This document shows positions 1-10,289 of a DNA stretch of 64,000 bases, one piece after another. Positions within the stretch are counted from its first letter, which is position 1. The number at the start of each line of letters is the position of its first letter. The stretch comes from Myxococcus xanthus (GTDB lineage: Bacteria; Myxococcota; Myxococcia; Myxococcales; Myxococcaceae), in contig NZ_CP017174.1 of assembly GCF_006402735.1 (NCBI RefSeq), positions 186,001 to 250,000 of the forward strand. The letters run 5' to 3'. The notes below the pieces were generated by a model. That model was given only the letters and a program-made list of their open reading frames with translations, was not told where the DNA came from and ran no database searches. Made by a program: the position numbers and the translations under genes.

Positions 1-420
1 GTAGAGCCCCTGCGCGGGTGCGTGCTTTCGCACGCGCAGGTAGAAGGCGAGCGTGTCCAGGGCGTTGCGTGTATCGCGGCGGGGCAGGAAGAGGCGGCGG
101 CGCCACTCACCGCTGAGGGCGAGGTAGAGCACGTACGCCACGCCGTTGAGCATGAGGAACCACGCGAAGGCGAAGTGCCAGTGCCGGGCTCCGGCCAGCC
201 AGTTCCCCAGCCGCATCCATTCGGGCGGAGGGATGCCCTGGAAGGGATACCATCCATAGGGCCGTCCCTGCGGCCCGAGCATGGGATAGGCGACAAGTAT
301 CTGGAGTCCGCTGGCCGCCATGATGAGCAGCAGCGGTACGTTGAGCCAGTGGGTGACTCGGATGAGCCACGGCTGGGGCCTGCGTCGTTCAGGGGCTTGC
401 ACGCGCGCGGAAGAAAGCAC
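1..420 (-). CDS. cytochrome b/b561-type membrane subunit (C-terminus cut off by window edge)
   Basis: A GTG-started reading frame of 140 codons runs off the left edge; an in-frame TGA lies four codons upstream of the GTG, so the start cannot be further out. The visible part has one membrane segment following an R-x-T-H-W-L-N motif (His24) and a second following an R-H-W-H-F-x-F-A-W motif, with N-G-x-x-Y-x-x-Y at its end. Those His-bearing helices are typical of di-haem cytochrome b membrane anchors (thiosulfate reductase cytochrome b / b561 family) that pass electrons between quinone and a periplasmic molybdopterin or hydrogenase partner. The partner is expected outside the window. Family assignment is by motif only; the electron partner is unknown. 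Confidence 0.72.
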   Translation of the reverse strand, partial: MLSSARVQAPERRRPQPWLIRVTHWLNVPLLLIMAASGLQILVAYPMLGPQGRPYGWYPFQGIPPPEWMRLGNWLAGARHWHFAFAWFLMLNGVAYVLYLALSGEWRRRLFLPRRDTRNALDTLAFYLRVRKHAPAQGLY

Positions 421-656
421 CCGGCGTCACGCGGCGTGGGCTCGGCTTGTCCCGCGTTGGTGGACAGCCGTCATTCAGGGCGGGTGCCGCTCACCTTGCG
501 TCGACGTGAGGACGGGCCCTGGCCTCGCGGGGCAGGAAGAGGCGGCGGGGTTTCAGCTCGCACGATGCTCTCGAGCCCGTTCGTGCAAGTTGCAACCTGG
601 AGAATGGCAGCAGGCACACAATCCCCTGGAATGACAGGGGGCGCGTGAGCCGTGGC

Positions 657-673
657 CAGGCACGGCGCGTGCT
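657..673 (+). promoter_or_regulatory. candidate sigma-54 (-24/-12) promoter upstream of porin-kdp
   Basis: AGGCACGGCGCGTGCT has GG (659-660) and GC (671-672) separated by exactly 10 bases and matches 11 of 12 informative positions apart from the flanking T and one T of TTGC. It lies 19 bases before the porin start, so the transcript leader would be very short and would begin near or inside the GGGGAAGG ribosome site. That geometry weakens the call. It is of interest because the nearby regulator is a sigma-54 activator. Confidence 0.35.
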
Positions 674-691
674 CTTGGGGAAGGCACGACC

Positions 692-1795
692 ATGTTCCCT
701 TCTCCACTGCCAGCCCTGGTGTCCTCCCTGTTGCTGTCCCAGGCTCCCCCGCCGGAGCCGTCCCCCGATGCCGAAGCCCCGGGCCTGCTGTCTCGCCTGA
801 AGGTGGAAGGCGGGGTGGACGTGTACTTCGGCTACAACGCCAATCGCCCCGCCGACGGTGCCAGTTTCATCCCTGGCACGGGCACCACTGCCCGGCGGGA
901 CAACGAGGTCTCCATCAACCTCGCGTCGCTGGGGGTGTCGCTCGCGCCCGCGCCCGTGGGCTTCAAGGTGCTGCTGGGCTTCGGCACCGGCATCGAGGTG
1001 CTGCATCAGGCCGAGCCGGAAGGCCCAGCCATCGGGCCTGAGGTGTGGCGCCATCTCCAGCAGGCCACGGTGTCGTACGCGACGGGGCCCCTGACGTTGG
1101 AGGCGGGCGTCTATCCCAGCCACATCGGTCTGGAGTCATTCCAGTCGCAGCTCAACTGGAACTACACGCGCTCGTGGATGGGCGAGCTGTCGCCTTACTA
1201 CCAATCCGGCCTCAAGGGCACCTGGACCTTCGATGACGCGTGGAGCGCGCAGCTTCACCTGCTCAATGGTTGGCAGACGATTGGGGAGAACAACCGCGGC
1301 AAGGCGCTGGGCACGCAGGTGGCCTACGCCGGCCCACGGTTGTCCGCGGCGCTCAACACCTTCGTGGGGGATGAAGGTGACGGCGGCCTCCGTCTCTTCG
1401 CGGACGCCGTGGCCACCTGGAAGGTGACGCACGCCTTCGCACTGGCCGCCACGGCGGACGTGGGCCGGCAGGCGCGTTCCGGACAGTCCGCGGCCTTGTG
1501 GTACGCGGCGGGCTTCAACGCGCGGGTGCAACTCTCCGACGTCGTGGCCGTTGCCGCCCGGGTGGAGGCCTATCGCGATGAGGACGGGCTCATCACGGGT
1601 GCCGTCCAGACGTTGGCGGGCGGCACCCTCACCCTGGAGTTGAAGCCCGCCGAACACCTGGTCCTCAAGATGGAGGCGCGCCGCGACACCTCCACCGCAG
1701 ACGTGTTCACCGGCCGCGCCACGGGAGGGGATGGCGCGCCCAGGCTCGAGGACGCCGAGACGCTCGGGGTGCTCAGCGCCGTCGCCTGGTTTTGA
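692..1795 (+). CDS. outer-membrane beta-barrel porin
   Basis: The 367-residue protein starts with a hydrophobic signal peptide ending near the S-Q-A-P-P region, then a Pro-rich linker. The rest alternates short amphipathic strands with G-, Y- and W-rich turns, and it ends in an aromatic residue (A-W-F) as outer-membrane barrels do. It resembles the Bbp2/OmpL-like family of putative beta-barrel porins. GGGGAAGG precedes the ATG at a good distance. It sits 16 bp before the small peptide and kdp genes on the same strand, so it is probably co-transcribed and may let K+ or other solutes cross the outer membrane for the Kdp pump. The substrate is inference. Confidence 0.75.
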   Translation: MFPSPLPALVSSLLLSQAPPPEPSPDAEAPGLLSRLKVEGGVDVYFGYNANRPADGASFIPGTGTTARRDNEVSINLASLGVSLAPAPVGFKVLLGFGTGIEVLHQAEPEGPAIGPEVWRHLQQATVSYATGPLTLEAGVYPSHIGLESFQSQLNWNYTRSWMGELSPYYQSGLKGTWTFDDAWSAQLHLLNGWQTIGENNRGKALGTQVAYAGPRLSAALNTFVGDEGDGGLRLFADAVATWKVTHAFALAATADVGRQARSGQSAALWYAAGFNARVQLSDVVAVAARVEAYRDEDGLITGAVQTLAGGTLTLELKPAEHLVLKMEARRDTSTADVFTGRATGGDGAPRLEDAETLGVLSAVAWF

Positions 1796-1811
1796 ACGGG
1801 AGCCCCATCTC

Positions 1812-1892
1812 ATGGACCTCGTGCTCGTTCTTGTCACCACCGCTTTCTTCGCGCTCGCGTGGGCCTACGTCCACGGCTGCGAGCGCCTGTGA
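1812..1892 (+). CDS. 26-aa membrane peptide upstream of kdpF
   Basis: A 26-codon frame encodes one hydrophobic helix ending in A-W-A-Y-V-H-G-C-E-R-L. Very similar peptides, with the W-A-Y-V-x-G-C-E-x-L end, are found just before kdpF/kdpA in many bacteria, as I recall. It is too short for most gene callers. Position and conservation suggest a small accessory of the Kdp complex or of its regulation, but no function is established that I know of. It lies 16 bp after the porin and 11 bp before kdpF. Confidence 0.7.
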   Translation: MDLVLVLVTTAFFALAWAYVHGCERL

Positions 1893-1903
1893 GGCATTGC
1901 CCG

Positions 1904-1993
1904 ATGACTTTCGAATACGCCGCTGGCGCCGTCCTGTCCGTGCTGCTCGGTGCCTACCTCATCTATGCGCTGCTCCGCCCGGAGCGCTTCTAG
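1904..1993 (+). CDS. kdpF: potassium-transporting ATPase subunit KdpF
   Basis: The 29-residue peptide is a single membrane helix with L-x-L-L-G-A-Y-L-I-Y-A-L-L-R-P-E-R-F, which matches the G-Y-L-V-Y-A-L end of E. coli KdpF (also 29 residues). KdpF stabilises the KdpABC complex in the inner membrane. It is immediately followed by kdpA (9 bp gap). This kind of gene is often left unannotated. Confidence 0.88.
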   Translation: MTFEYAAGAVLSVLLGAYLIYALLRPERF

Positions 1994-2002
1994 GCCCCCT
2001 TC

Positions 2003-3724
2003 ATGTCCTTCATCGGTTGGTCGCAAATCCTGTTGTTCTTCGCCCTGGTGCTGGCGGTGACGAAGCCGCTGGGGGCCTATCTCTTCCGTGTCCTCGAAGG
2101 GGATACCCGTCCGCTGCCGCGCGTGCTGGGCCCCGCGGAGCGCCTGCTGCTGCGCCTGTGCGGCGCGGCGGACCGGCGCGAGCAGACGTGGGTGGCCTAC
2201 GCGAGCTCGCTGTTGGCGTTCAGCCTCTTCAGTGTCCTCATCGTCTACGGCCTCCAGCGCGTGCAGCACCTGCTGCCGCTCAACCCGCAAGGGCTGGGAG
2301 CGGTGGGGCCGGAGCTGGCGTTCAACACGGCCGCCAGCTTCACCGCCAACACCAACTGGCAGTCGTACGCCGGTGAGTCCACGCTCAGCTACTTCACGCA
2401 GATGGCGGCGCTGGCGTGGCAGAACTTCGTCTCCGCCGCCGCGGGAATCGGCGTGGCGCTGGCGCTGGCCCGGGGCTTCACCCGCCGGCCCGGTCCGGAC
2501 GGGCAGAAGACGCTGGGTAACTTCTGGGTGGATGTGATGAACGCCACCCTCTACGTGCTGCTGCCGCTGAGCCTCGTCTACGCGCTCTTCCTGGTGTCGC
2601 AGGGCGTGCTCCAGAACTTCGCGCCCTATTCGCAGGGGGTGACGCTGGAGGGAGCGAGCCAGACGCTGGCGCAAGGACCGGTGGCCTCGCAGGAAGCCAT
2701 CAAGATGCTGGGCACGAATGGCGGCGGCTTCTTCAACGCCAACAGCGCGCACCCCTTCGAGAACCCCACGCCCTTCACCAACCTGGTGCAGATGCTGTCC
2801 ATCTTCGCCATTCCCGCGGCCCTCACGTACACCTACGGGAAGATGGCGGGAGACACCCGGCAGGGCTGGGCCCTGTTCGCGGCGATGTCCGTCCTCTTCC
2901 TCGTGGGCGTGGCAGCGGTGTACGCGGCGGAGTCCCAGGCGAACCCGGCCTTGAGCGCCGCGGGACAGGTGGCGCAGGCAGGGAACCTGGAGGGCAAGGA
3001 GGTGCGCAACGGCGTCGCGGCCTCCGCGCTCTTCGCCGCCGTCACCACCGCGGCCTCGTGCGGCGCGGTGAACGCGATGCATGACAGCTTCACGCCCCTG
3101 GGCGGCCTGGTGCCCATGGTCAACATGCAGCTGGGTGAGGTCGTCTTCGGCGGCGTGGGCGCGGGCCTCTACGGCATCCTCATCATGGTGGTGCTCAGTG
3201 TCTTCATCGCCGGGCTGATGGTGGGCCGTACGCCCGAGTACCTCGGCAAGAAAATCGAGGCGCGGGAGATGAAGCTCGCGATGTTGTACGTGCTTGTCTT
3301 CCCGCTCTTCACGCTGGGCTTCAGCGGGCTGGCCGCGGTGCTGCCGCAGGGCGTGTCCTCGCTCAACAACGCGGGGCCGCATGGCCTGTCGGAAATCCTC
3401 TACGCGTACACCAGCGGAACGGCGAACAATGGCAGCGCCTTCGCGGGCCTCAACGCCAACACGCCCTTCTGGAACATCACGCTGGGCGTGGCGATGCTCG
3501 GCGGACGCTTCCTGATGATGGTGCCCGCGTTGGCCATCGCCGGCTCCATGGTGGGCAAGAAGGTGGTGCCAGCGGGCCCGGGCACCTTCCCCACGCACGG
3601 CGTGCTCTTCACCGGTCTTCTGGTGAGCGTGATTGTCATCGTCGGCGCGCTCACGTTCTTCCCCGCCCTCTCCTTGAGCCCCATCGTCGAGCACTTCCTC
3701 GCCGGGGCCGGAAAGCTCTACTGA
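2003..3724 (+). CDS. kdpA: potassium-transporting ATPase, K+-binding channel-like subunit KdpA
   Basis: The 573-residue polytopic protein has the usual KdpA length and the K+ channel-like pore loops, including T-N-G-G-G-F-F near residue 240 and T-S-G-T-A-N-N-G-S near residue 470. KdpA selects K+ and delivers it to the pump subunit KdpB in the inner membrane. It is second in the kdpFABC operon and ends one base before kdpB starts. No clear Shine-Dalgarno precedes the ATG, which suggests translation coupled to kdpF. Confidence 0.97.
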   Translation: MSFIGWSQILLFFALVLAVTKPLGAYLFRVLEGDTRPLPRVLGPAERLLLRLCGAADRREQTWVAYASSLLAFSLFSVLIVYGLQRVQHLLPLNPQGLGAVGPELAFNTAASFTANTNWQSYAGESTLSYFTQMAALAWQNFVSAAAGIGVALALARGFTRRPGPDGQKTLGNFWVDVMNATLYVLLPLSLVYALFLVSQGVLQNFAPYSQGVTLEGASQTLAQGPVASQEAIKMLGTNGGGFFNANSAHPFENPTPFTNLVQMLSIFAIPAALTYTYGKMAGDTRQGWALFAAMSVLFLVGVAAVYAAESQANPALSAAGQVAQAGNLEGKEVRNGVAASALFAAVTTAASCGAVNAMHDSFTPLGGLVPMVNMQLGEVVFGGVGAGLYGILIMVVLSVFIAGLMVGRTPEYLGKKIEAREMKLAMLYVLVFPLFTLGFSGLAAVLPQGVSSLNNAGPHGLSEILYAYTSGTANNGSAFAGLNANTPFWNITLGVAMLGGRFLMMVPALAIAGSMVGKKVVPAGPGTFPTHGVLFTGLLVSVIVIVGALTFFPALSLSPIVEHFLAGAGKLY

Positions 3725-3725
3725 G

Positions 3726-5786
<2,061 letters not shown>

Positions 5787-5800
5787 AAGGACTTATCCCC

Positions 5801-6436
5801 ATGTTCTCCACACTTCTCACCGGTCTGCGCACCTGCGTCGTCACCCTGGTGCTCACGGGCTTGCTGTACCCGCTGGCCGTCACCGGGCTGGCCCAGCTTC
5901 TCTTTCCCAGTGAGGCCAATGGTTCGCTCGTGAAGGATGACCGGGGCCGCGTGGTGGGCAGCGCGCTCATCGGCCAGGGCTTCACCCGGGCGGGGTACTT
6001 CCATCCGCGTCCTTCCGCCGCTGGCGCGGGCTACGACGGCGCGGCGTCCTCGGGCAGCAACCTGGGCCCCACGTCGCTGAAGCTGAAGGAACGCGCGGCG
6101 GCCGAACTGGAGCGCCTACGCCGGGAGAATCCGGATGCGGCGGGCCCCGTGCCCGCCGAGCTGGTGACGACGTCCGCGTCCGGGTTGGACCCTCACCTGT
6201 CGCCGGAGGCGGCGCGCTGGCAGACGGCGCGGGTGGCACGGGCCCGCGGCGTGGCGCTGGAGCGGGTGCTGAACGTGGTGGACGCGCTGGTGGAGGGGCG
6301 GACCTTTGGCGTGCTGGGCGAGCCGCGTGTCAACGTCCTGCTGTTGAACATCGCGTTGGACCGGCGCTTCGGGCCGCTTCCGGACGCGGCGCCGGGCGTG
6401 GGGGGCGGGGCCTCGCCGAGCCAGGGCGCACCTTGA
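5801..6436 (+). CDS. kdpC: potassium-transporting ATPase subunit KdpC
   Basis: The 211-residue protein has one N-terminal membrane helix followed by the soluble KdpC domain, with G-S-x-[12 protein letters not shown] and [12 protein letters not shown]. KdpC is a chaperone-like subunit that raises ATP affinity of KdpB. I place the start at the ATG with AAAGGA nine bases upstream; a GTG at 5783 overlapping the kdpB stop is an alternative. A short Gly/Ser/Pro tail extends past the usual end. Confidence 0.95.
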   Translation: MFSTLLTGLRTCVVTLVLTGLLYPLAVTGLAQLLFPSEANGSLVKDDRGRVVGSALIGQGFTRAGYFHPRPSAAGAGYDGAASSGSNLGPTSLKLKERAAAELERLRRENPDAAGPVPAELVTTSASGLDPHLSPEAARWQTARVARARGVALERVLNVVDALVEGRTFGVLGEPRVNVLLLNIALDRRFGPLPDAAPGVGGGASPSQGAP

Positions 6437-6529
6437 GCCACGTGGGGGCACGCGCATTCACCACGTGAGATTCGCCGGGCGCGAGGGCATCCTCCGCCCG
6501 GCGTCCCACCGGATGGGCAAAGGATGACG

Positions 6530-7693
6530 ATGACGCGGCGCTCGCGCGCGGAGGACTTCCTGGAGCTGGTGGAGCGGGGCCGGCGCGGCCGGCTCAAGCT
6601 CTACATCGGCTTCGCGGCCGGGGTGGGGAAGACGTACCGGATGCTGGAGGAGGCACACGCGCTGAAGCGGCGCGGCGTGGACGTGGTGCTGGGCTTCGTG
6701 GAGCCGCATGACCGCGCGGACACGCAGGCGCTGGTGGAGGGCTTGGAGGTGGTGCCGCGCAAGCAGTACACCTACCGCGACGTCACCGTTGAGGAGATGG
6801 ACCTGGACGCAGTGCTCGCGCGCAAGCCCCAGGTGGCGGTGGTGGACGAGCTGGCTCACACCAACCTCCCGGTGTGCCGCCACCGTAAGCGCTACCAGGA
6901 CGTGCAGGAGTTGCTGGACGCGGGCATCAACGTCATCGGGGCCTTCAACGTCCAGCACCTGGAGAGCCTCAACGATTTGGTGGAGCGCGCCACCGGCGTC
7001 ACCGTGCGGGAGACACTGCCCGACAGCTTCCTCAAGGCCGCCGACCAGGTGGTGAACCTGGACCTGGCGGTGGAGGACCTGCACGAGCGGCTCCGGATGG
7101 GGAAGATCTACGCGAAGGACAAGGTGCCGCGGGCGCTGGAGCGCTTCTTCAAGGAGGAGAACCTGGCCACGCTGCGCGAGCTGGCGCTGCGTGAGGTGGC
7201 GGAGAGCCTGGACCGCGCCACCGCGAGGCCGCCTCCGGGGGAGGGGGATGAAGGTTCGCAGCGGGGCGCGGCGTGGGGCCGGGTGCTGGTGGCGCTGTCC
7301 AGCTATCCCCGGCACGCGGCGACGCTGCTGCGCCGGGGCTCACGGATGGCGGGCCGGCTGAACACGGACTGGTTCGTCGTGTACGTGGAGACGCCGCGCG
7401 AGGCGCCGCACCTCATCGACGCGGAGGCGCAGCGGCATCTGTTGACGAACATCGAGAAGGCGAAGGAGCTGGGCGCGGAAGTGGTGCGCCTGAGGGCTCG
7501 AGACCCGGTGGAGGGCATCCTGGACTTCGCGCGCTCGCACGGCGTGGGCCACATCATCGTCGGCCGTTCGCATCAACCGTGGTGGAAGCAGCGGCTGGGG
7601 CGCGCGGTGGACATGAGGCTGGTGCGCGAAGGCCGGGGCTTCGACATCCACGTGGTGGCCTTCGAGCCGCGCGAGGAGGGACGCCGCCCATGA
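6530..7693 (+). CDS. kdpD: KdpD-type sensor protein without kinase (KdpD domain plus universal-stress domain)
   Basis: About 387 residues. The N-terminal KdpD domain has a Walker A (G-F-A-A-G-V-G-K-T) and a Walker B-like V-V-D-E-L-A-H-T-N, both standard for KdpD. From about residue 235 there is a universal-stress-protein domain ending with H-I-I-V-G-R-S. Full KdpD is about 900 residues and goes on with four membrane helices, GAF and histidine kinase; here all of that is absent. The gene ends in an ATGA overlap with a separate membrane histidine kinase. AAAGG abuts the ATG at 6524 but sits six bases before the ATG at 6530, so I prefer the latter. It probably passes a cytoplasmic K+ or nucleotide signal to the next-door kinase (inference). 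Confidence 0.88.
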   Translation: MTRRSRAEDFLELVERGRRGRLKLYIGFAAGVGKTYRMLEEAHALKRRGVDVVLGFVEPHDRADTQALVEGLEVVPRKQYTYRDVTVEEMDLDAVLARKPQVAVVDELAHTNLPVCRHRKRYQDVQELLDAGINVIGAFNVQHLESLNDLVERATGVTVRETLPDSFLKAADQVVNLDLAVEDLHERLRMGKIYAKDKVPRALERFFKEENLATLRELALREVAESLDRATARPPPGEGDEGSQRGAAWGRVLVALSSYPRHAATLLRRGSRMAGRLNTDWFVVYVETPREAPHLIDAEAQRHLLTNIEKAKELGAEVVRLRARDPVEGILDFARSHGVGHIIVGRSHQPWWKQRLGRAVDMRLVREGRGFDIHVVAFEPREEGRRP

Positions 7694-9537
7694 CGCTGCG
7701 AGCCCGGTTGTTGTTGGCGCAGGCACCCCTGGCCCTGGCGCTGTTGTTGGTGGGCATGGTGGCCGTGGTGACGTTGTCCCAGCTGGGGCGTTCTGGGCCT
7801 CGGGTGCTTCAGGACAACTACCGCAGTGTGCTGGCCGCGCAGGAGATGATGGCGCAGCTGGAGCGCATGGACAGCGGGGCGCTCTTCATCATCGCGGGTG
7901 AGCGGCAGCGCGGGCTGACGCAGCAGGCGGCGCAGCGTGCGCGCTTGGAGTCGCAGTTGCGGGTGCAGGAAGGCAACGTCACCGAGCCCGCCGAGGATGC
8001 GGCGACGCTCCAGTTGCGCACGGCCTGGCGGCGTTACCAGGAGGTCTACGACGGGTTCCTCGCCCAGTCGTCGCCGGAGGGGGCGCGGGAGGCGTACTTC
8101 GGTGTTCTCGAGCCGGCCTTCCAGGAGGTGACCGGCGCGGCCCGGGCCATCCTGGACCTGAACCAGGACGCCATGGTGCGCAAGAGCGAGGCGTTGCAGC
8201 GGCAGAGCGCGCGGGTGAACACGGTGATGGTGGCGGCGGTGATGGTGGCCTTCGTGGTGGGGTTGTTCGCCTCGCAGTCGCTGACGCACCGGGCGCTCCG
8301 TCCGGTGTCGGTGCTGTCGCAGGCGGTGCGGCGCCTGGGCGAGGGCGACTACGCGGTGCGCGCGGTGGTGGAGGGACAGGACGAAATCGCGCAGGTGGGG
8401 CGGGACTTCAACGCCATGGCAGAGGCGCTTCAGCAGTACCGGCGCAGCAGCCTGGGTGAGTTGCTCCAGGCGCAGGCGGCATCACAGGCGGCCATCGACA
8501 GCCTGCCGGATCCGGTGGTGGTGTTCGGCGCGGACGGAGGGCTGCTCAACGTCAACCGCGCGGCGGAGGACGTGCTGCGGCTGTCGCTGGAAGCGGGCGG
8601 GGACATGCTGGGGCGGGTGGTGCCGGAGGCGCGCGCGGTGCTGGAGCGGGTGCGTGAGCACGTGTTGACGGGGCGAGGGGCGTATCAGCCGCGCGGGTAC
8701 GAAGAGGCGGTGCGGGCGCCGCTCCCGGAGGGCGACCGGTGGCTGCTGGCGCGTGGCAGCCCGGTGTACGGGGAGTCAGGGGAGGTGGTGGGGGCCACGG
8801 TGATTCTCCAGGACGTGACGCGGCTGCGGCGCTTCGACGAGCTGAAGAACGACCTGGTGGCCACGGTGGCGCACGAGTTCCGCACGCCGCTCACGTCGCT
8901 GCGCATGGCGCTGCACCTGGTGACGGAGGGCGTGGTGGGGCCGGTGACGGAGAAGCAGGCGGACCTGTTGTTCGCGGCGCGCGAGGACTGCGAGCGACTG
9001 CAGGGTATCGTGGATGACCTGCTGGATTTGTCGCGCATCCAGGCGGGGCATCTTCAGTTGGAGATTCGCCGGGTGCCCGCGGAGGAGCTGGTGGACGCGG
9101 CGCTGGACGCACAGCGCGCGGCGGCGGAGGAGCGCGGGGTGCGGTTGTCGAAGCAGGTGGGACTGGACGTGGAGCCGGTGGACGTGGACCCGGAGCGGCT
9201 GGGGTTGGTGCTGGGGAATCTGGTGGGCAACGCGGTGAAGCACACGCCCACGGGAGGCGAGGTGGAGGTGCGCGTGTCGCGGGACGCGCACGGGGTGCGC
9301 TTCGAGGTGAAGGACACGGGGGAGGGGATTGCCTCGGAGCAACAGGCGCGCATCTTCGAGAAGTTCTACCGGGCGCCCGGCGCGCCCGCGGGAGGCGCGG
9401 GGCTGGGGCTGTCCATCGCGAAGGACATCGTCCAGGCGCACGGCGGGGAGATTGGTGTGGTGAGTACGCCCGGCCAGGGAAGCACGTTCTGGTTCACGTT
9501 GCCCCGGCGGCAGGAGCCCGGGCCGGCGAGCGCGTGA
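7690..9537 (+). CDS. KinB-like membrane sensor histidine kinase of the kdp locus
   Basis: The 615-residue protein begins with T-L-R-A-R-L and a membrane helix, then an all-helical periplasmic sensor (about 30-180), a second helix (about 180-200), HAMP, a Q-Y-R-R-S-S linker, a PAS domain (about 265-375), HisKA with V-A-H-E-F-R-T-P-L (His near 395) and an ATPase domain with G-x-G-L-G-L-S. This domain order and the L-R-x-R-L start and Q-Y-R linker match Pseudomonas KinB. It overlaps the KdpD fragment by ATGA, so the two are translationally coupled. Its likely partner is the AlgB-like regulator at 10290-11651. No phosphatase or KdpE gene is nearby. Confidence 0.85.
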   Translation: MTLRARLLLAQAPLALALLLVGMVAVVTLSQLGRSGPRVLQDNYRSVLAAQEMMAQLERMDSGALFIIAGERQRGLTQQAAQRARLESQLRVQEGNVTEPAEDAATLQLRTAWRRYQEVYDGFLAQSSPEGAREAYFGVLEPAFQEVTGAARAILDLNQDAMVRKSEALQRQSARVNTVMVAAVMVAFVVGLFASQSLTHRALRPVSVLSQAVRRLGEGDYAVRAVVEGQDEIAQVGRDFNAMAEALQQYRRSSLGELLQAQAASQAAIDSLPDPVVVFGADGGLLNVNRAAEDVLRLSLEAGGDMLGRVVPEARAVLERVREHVLTGRGAYQPRGYEEAVRAPLPEGDRWLLARGSPVYGESGEVVGATVILQDVTRLRRFDELKNDLVATVAHEFRTPLTSLRMALHLVTEGVVGPVTEKQADLLFAAREDCERLQGIVDDLLDLSRIQAGHLQLEIRRVPAEELVDAALDAQRAAAEERGVRLSKQVGLDVEPVDVDPERLGLVLGNLVGNAVKHTPTGGEVEVRVSRDAHGVRFEVKDTGEGIASEQQARIFEKFYRAPGAPAGGAGLGLSIAKDIVQAHGGEIGVVSTPGQGSTFWFTLPRRQEPGPASA

Positions 9538-9648
9538 GGACGTGACGCGGGGAGCTGACCGCTGCCAGCCGAGGAACGGTGTGCCACAGGGCAACACCGC
9601 GCCCTCGTCTTCACGCTGCTGACGTCCCCGTGAGTTGAACTCGGGCCC

Positions 9649-10116
9649 TCAGACGTTCGCCTGCCCCTGGAGCTTCTGCATCTCCTCGCGGCGGACCTCG
9701 GAGGCGGTGCGGACGATGTCCTTGCACGACATGCCCAGGTCTTCCTCGGTGACCTTCTGACCGAGTTTGGGAAGCACGTCCCGTTCCTCCATCGTCACGT
9801 GGTCCTTCACGACCTTCTCCAGTTGACCGAACAGGGAGACCAGCTTCTGCGGGTCGTTGCGGGCGCGGATCATCTGGGCGACGAGCTCCGTCATCTCCCC
9901 GTGCTCCTCGACGGAGTCCTGAATCAGCTTGTCCCCCACCACCCGGCGCGCGGCGGGGTACACCCAGCGCTCCTCGATGGTGGTGTGCAACGTGAGCGCC
10001 TCCGCGAGCTGGATGCCGAGCTCTCGCTTGCTCGCGTCGTCCTTCGCCGCGCGACAGGCATCGAACAGCGCTTCCACTTCGCGGTGCTGCTGAATCAACA
10101 GGTCAATCACGTCCAC
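9649..10116 (-). CDS. hemerythrin-like domain protein
   Basis: The 155-residue helical protein carries the iron-ligand pattern of HHE/hemerythrin proteins: H in Q-Q-H-R-E-V, H-x-x-x-E in L-H-T-T-I-E-E-R, E-H-G-E-M and H-V-T-M-E-E-R-D. Such proteins bind a di-iron centre and sense or buffer O2, NO or oxidants in the cytoplasm. I use the GTG at 10116, which has AAGGAG seven bases upstream, rather than an upstream start that adds 40 Pro/Ser/Arg-rich residues. It lies tail to tail with the KinB-like kinase and downstream of the AlgB-like regulator on the same strand. Confidence 0.86.
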   Translation of the reverse strand: MDVIDLLIQQHREVEALFDACRAAKDDASKRELGIQLAEALTLHTTIEERWVYPAARRVVGDKLIQDSVEEHGEMTELVAQMIRARNDPQKLVSLFGQLEKVVKDHVTMEERDVLPKLGQKVTEEDLGMSCKDIVRTASEVRREEMQKLQGQANV

Positions 10117-10175
10117 GTCTGCGCTCCTTGGAATCGGTTCGGTGTCCTCCAACGCTCCGCATGCGCGCAGGACGC

Positions 10176-10191
10176 CGCAATCGCCGCTCCA
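10176..10191 (-). promoter_or_regulatory. possible sigma-54 promoter for the hemerythrin gene
   Basis: Read on the minus strand, TGGAGCGGCGATTGCG has GG-N10-GC (10189-10190 and 10177-10178) and keeps the TTGC element, but two of four bases after TGG differ from TGGCACG. It would give a leader of about 50 bases. GG-N10-GC is common in DNA this rich in G+C, so this is a weak call that gains a little from the adjacent sigma-54 activator. Confidence 0.25.
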
Positions 10192-10289
10192 GGCACGCGG
10201 TGAAGCCCTGCCCGGTCCGCTCCCGTGGAACACCATTGACGAGAGCCGGGCACACGGGCGCTCCCAGGCCCGTGCTCACCCGGCCGCGC

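Noticed and set aside
605..640. TGGCAGCAGGCAC and the CCCCTG/CAGGGG dyad as alternative sigma-54 or operator sites before the porin
   Set aside because: The first does not give GG-N10-GC, and the second is a short 6-bp stem that is expected by chance in this base composition.
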